Shown: positions 6,577 through 8,350 of the stretch, one piece after another | Layout: each line of letters opens with the position of its first letter | How positions within the stretch are numbered: position 1 is the first letter of the stretch | NCBI GenBank assembly: GCA_964629165.1 | Contig: CAZVQJ010000131.1 | Span: forward strand, 1-8,350 | Direction: 5' to 3' | Origin: CAWVVV01 sp964629165 | GTDB lineage: Bacteria > Verrucomicrobiota > Verrucomicrobiia > Opitutales > Oceanipulchritudinaceae | DNA: 8,350 nucleotides | Position numbers and translations under genes: made by a program | The notes under the pieces: generated by a model | Seen by the model: the letters and a program-made list of their open reading frames with translations, nothing else | What the model was told of the DNA's origin: nothing | Database searches by the model: none

Positions 6577-6734
6577 CTGCCGGAATCCTGCGGCCTGAGG
6601 ACCGTTTTTCAAGCGTCATTGTGACGCGGCCGGACCGGCTCCATTTTCCCCTTGCCAAAGGGGATTTCCTTTCCCGTTGTGGCGGATGAATTGCCGGATC
6701 ACACCACAGATTCACACTCTCTGATCCCCTGAAA
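6577..6734. promoter_or_regulatory. Divergent promoter region with three inverted repeats
   Basis: This 158-bp region separates two divergently transcribed genes and must hold both promoters. Three inverted repeats occur close together: GCGTCA/TGACGC (6613-6618 and 6622-6627, 3-base spacer), GCCGG/CCGGC (6629-6633 and 6635-6639, 1-base spacer), and TCCCCTT/AAGGGGA (6647-6653 and 6658-6664, 4-base loop). The last would also form a stable RNA hairpin on either strand. They may be operators shared by the two genes or leader hairpins of pyrD. No convincing -35/-10 pair is visible. Confidence 0.5.
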
Positions 6735-7484
6735 ATGCCAAGTAGTAGCCGAAAACTGGATTGGTGCGTCGTTCGTCTGGGCGCCGACATGAACTGGTGG
6801 GTTGAGGAGGTCTCCGATCCCGTACGGTGGGACGTTGACGGTCTCAGCATCATCGATCCCCGCCAGATGGGTTATGTGCTCGATCAGTGCGAAGCGCTGC
6901 GCGAGTACGGATTCGACACGGACATCATAGAGCAATCATTTTTCTCGTTCGCGATCGAACGGGAGGAAAAGGACGGGCGCATCCGCTTGCGTCGGACGCG
7001 GGAGTCCCTCCTCGAGGATCAGAGCAGCCTTTTTGCCCTCCCCGACGTCATTGATGAGGAAAAAGGGCCTTACGCAGACTTTCTCGACGCGATTACGCGA
7101 GCCCGCGTGCGCATGATCAATGACCTCATCGACTTCGAGCAGAACCTCACTGTCGAGGAACTCGAGGAGGAAATCCGCGAGCGCCAGAACGCCGACTTCA
7201 TGGAAGGCAAGGCGGTCCATTTCTTCGTCGAGGTGATTTCGGTTCTCGAATACGTGCCGGAAGGTTACGAGATCGACAGCGACGAGGCCCCCAAGAGCAG
7301 CGAGGAAGACATTCCCGACTTCGACGACGAACCCGATGAAAAGATCGAGGAAGACGAAACGATGAAGTGGGAAGATGACGACGACACCGACGAGGACAAA
7401 GAAGAGTACGACGAGAACGAGCGTCCTGATGATTTCGACGAGGATCCGACCGAAGATCCAAAAAATGGCTCCCGGAAGAAGTAG
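6735..7484 (+). CDS. Unrecognised protein with a highly acidic C-terminal tail
   Basis: This is a 249-residue protein I do not recognise. Residues 1-175 look like a folded soluble domain: Trp-rich near the start (KLDWCVVRLGADMNWWVEEV), then IIDPRQMGYVLDQCEALREYGFDTDI, a basic patch at 82-89 (RIRLRRTR) and a helical, Glu-rich stretch (133-150, LTVEELEEEIRER). Residues 179-241 are extraordinarily acidic: 37 of 63 are Asp or Glu, including DDDD at 214-217, and the tail closes with a basic SRKK. No signal peptide, membrane segment or known motif is visible. The ATG at 6735 gives the full conserved-looking start but has no Shine-Dalgarno site. The smooth codon pattern and purposeful composition up to the TAG argue that it is expressed. 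The tail could bind basic partners such as nucleic-acid-binding proteins, or keep the protein soluble. It could also be a chaperone or a nucleic-acid mimic; none of this can be shown here. Confidence 0.85.
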   Translation: MPSSSRKLDWCVVRLGADMNWWVEEVSDPVRWDVDGLSIIDPRQMGYVLDQCEALREYGFDTDIIEQSFFSFAIEREEKDGRIRLRRTRESLLEDQSSLFALPDVIDEEKGPYADFLDAITRARVRMINDLIDFEQNLTVEELEEEIRERQNADFMEGKAVHFFVEVISVLEYVPEGYEIDSDEAPKSSEEDIPDFDDEPDEKIEEDETMKWEDDDDTDEDKEEYDENERPDDFDEDPTEDPKNGSRKK

Positions 7485-7726
7485 GCGCCAGCCCGCCCAT
7501 CTGCTCGGGAACGGGATCCTCGGCGCAGGGACCCGCCACTGAGTCGTTTGGTGTTCCCCCTGTAGGTCGCGCTCGCGAGAGCGTCATCCTCCCCTCCGTC
7601 AGGAGGATCCGAAGCAGGGATGACTCGCCGAGGACCGTCCGCTTTCCGGTGCCGGGGTGGCGAGCGTCCAGCGGAAAACGCCTCCCACGCCTCGGCCTCG
7701 CATGGCGCAAAGTTCATTCGCCGACT
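7485..7726. other. Convergent intergenic region containing a structured element
   Basis: No gene is supported in these 242 bases between two convergent stop codons; the minus-strand frames that cross it are low-complexity readings of the other strand of the acidic-tail gene. It holds the structured element described at 7568-7628 and an outer inverted repeat TCCGCT (7638-7643) / AGCGGA (7670-7675). It is long for a convergent spacer in a compact bacterial genome. Confidence 0.5.
7568..7628. repeat. Nested inverted repeats, possible REP-like element or structured RNA
   Basis: Several exact stems are packed here. CGCTC (7570-7574) pairs with GAGCG (7579-7583) around the tetraloop GCGA. GTCATCC (7583-7589) pairs with GGATGAC (7618-7624) and can be extended by GCGA (7575-7578) with TCGC (7625-7628). 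Inside, CCTCC (7593-7597) pairs with GGAGG (7602-7606) around GTCA. ATCCTCC (7586-7592) with GGAGGAT (7602-7608) is an alternative pairing that excludes the outer stem. It could be a REP-type intergenic repeat, a 3' UTR structure of either gene, or a small RNA. No promoter is evident. Confidence 0.45.
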
Positions 7727-8161
7727 CTACTCGCCGGCGTGGATCTTGTCGATTCGGCCTTGGTGGCGTCCTCCCTCGAACACGGAATCAAGCCACGCAT
7801 CGACCACCGCCGGAAGTGAGGCAGCCTCGATCATGCGCCCGCCAATCGAGATTACATTGGCGTTATTGTGCGCCTTTGTCAGGCGTGCACTCTCCTCGTT
7901 CCAGACGACGCCCGCGCGAATGCCCCGGACTTTGTTGGCAACCATCGCTTCGCCGTTGCCGCTGCCTCCGAAAACGATCCCGAGATCGGCCTCACCGCTC
8001 GCGACGGCGACCGCCGCCGGACGAACATAGTCGGGGTAGTCGCATGCCCCCGGAGAATCCGTCCCGAAATCAAGCACTTCCATGCCACGCTGCAGCAGGT
8101 GCACCTTGACGACTTCTTTCGCGGCGAAACCCGCATGATCCGTCCCGAGGGAAATTTTCAT
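7727..8161 (-). CDS. rpiB: Ribose-5-phosphate isomerase B (RpiB/LacAB family)
   Basis: RpiB interconverts ribose 5-phosphate and ribulose 5-phosphate in the pentose phosphate pathway (cytoplasm). The protein is complete at 144 residues, typical for the family. The N-terminal phosphate/substrate site is MKISLGTDHAGF (Asp9, His10), followed by DYPDY (41-45), FGGSGNGEAMVANKV (64-78), IRAGVVWN (81-88), the conserved AHNNANV (97-103), GGRM (107-110) and the C-terminal EGGRHQGRI (129-137). The active-site loop has Ser67 where E. coli RpiB has its catalytic Cys, and carries Glu71, the pattern of the Mycobacterium tuberculosis-type enzyme in which a glutamate is the base. LacA/LacB or allose isomerase activity is less likely but not excluded. 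The ATG has no clear Shine-Dalgarno sequence. It stands alone, with no pentose phosphate neighbour in view. Confidence 0.96.
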   Translation of the reverse strand: MKISLGTDHAGFAAKEVVKVHLLQRGMEVLDFGTDSPGACDYPDYVRPAAVAVASGEADLGIVFGGSGNGEAMVANKVRGIRAGVVWNEESARLTKAHNNANVISIGGRMIEAASLPAVVDAWLDSVFEGGRHQGRIDKIHAGE

Positions 8162-8350
8162 CTTCGTCGAAAAGACCGCTCATCGATGGTGTCGTCAATG
8201 TCATTGGCGTGCAGCTCCCTCCCTGCCCGCCTTCTATCGGTGACCCCGCGAAGTCGTGTGGGGTGCGGGTCAGATTCCTTCCGCCGTCGCGTAATGGGGA
8301 AGGTATGCGAGCGAAGCCGCGTTGGGTTCCGCCGTATCCCCCTGCGCGTC
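8162..8350. other. Region upstream of rpiB, no gene seen
   Basis: No coding frame can be supported in the last 189 bases. It should contain the rpiB promoter (minus strand), but no clear promoter is visible. A hairpin is possible between ACCCCGC (8243-8249) and GTGGGGT (8258-8264), seven base pairs including one G-T wobble around an 8-base loop. Its role is unknown. Confidence 0.4.

Noticed and set aside
7198..7717. Minus-strand frames opposite the acidic-tail gene, Ser- or Arg-rich
   Set aside because: They are the reverse reading of GAC/GAG-rich codons (Ser/Leu runs) and run into non-coding DNA; no motif supports them.
7620..8109. Plus-strand open frames opposite rpiB
   Set aside because: Low-complexity Pro/Arg/Ser translations on the opposite strand of a clear rpiB.
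1..8350. CRISPR array, transposon ends, prophage or a multi-gene defence island
   Set aside because: No regularly spaced repeats, transposase, integrase, nuclease or toxin-antitoxin pair is visible; the solitary methyltransferase alone does not make a defence system.

Overview
The window comes from a GC-rich bacterial chromosome. The genes read as vertically inherited housekeeping genes mixed with lineage-specific ones. Weak or absent Shine-Dalgarno sequences ahead of most starts, an accB-accC-Asp23 gene block and a quinone-linked class 2 PyrD are compatible with a member of the PVC group such as Verrucomicrobiota. That placement is an inference of modest confidence, because no rRNA or other phylogenetic marker is present.

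Layout. Positions 1-430 hold no gene I can support, but contain a perfect 14-bp palindrome, a tandem 9-mer and small hairpins ahead of accB. Next, on the plus strand, come accB (431-868, TTG start), accC (880-2259) and an Asp23/Gls24-family gene (2286-2690), closed by a hairpin at 2737-2752. A six-helix membrane histidine kinase (2831-4168) and a solitary DNA methyltransferase (4251-5468) follow on the same strand. pyrD (5512-6576, minus strand) converges on the methyltransferase. It is transcribed divergently from an unrecognised protein with an extremely acidic tail (6735-7484). A structured intergenic stretch (about 7568-7628) lies before rpiB (7727-8161, minus strand). The last 189 bases show only one modest hairpin.

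How the genes work together. AccB and AccC form the biotin carboxylation half of acetyl-CoA carboxylase, the first committed step of fatty acid synthesis. The carboxyltransferase subunits AccA and AccD are not in the window. The Asp23 protein probably belongs to the same transcription unit; in Bacillus the equivalent position is held by YqhY, which has been linked genetically to acetyl-CoA carboxylase. PyrD (pyrimidine synthesis) and RpiB (pentose phosphate pathway) are single metabolic genes without pathway neighbours here. The kinase has neither a receiver domain nor an adjacent response regulator. The methyltransferase has no restriction endonuclease beside it.

I found no CRISPR array, transposase, prophage gene, tRNA or rRNA, and no clear multi-gene novel system. 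The items most worth checking are the solitary methyltransferase with N-terminal AdoMet motif and distant SPPF motif, the acidic-tail protein, the structured 7568-7628 element and the accB upstream region.
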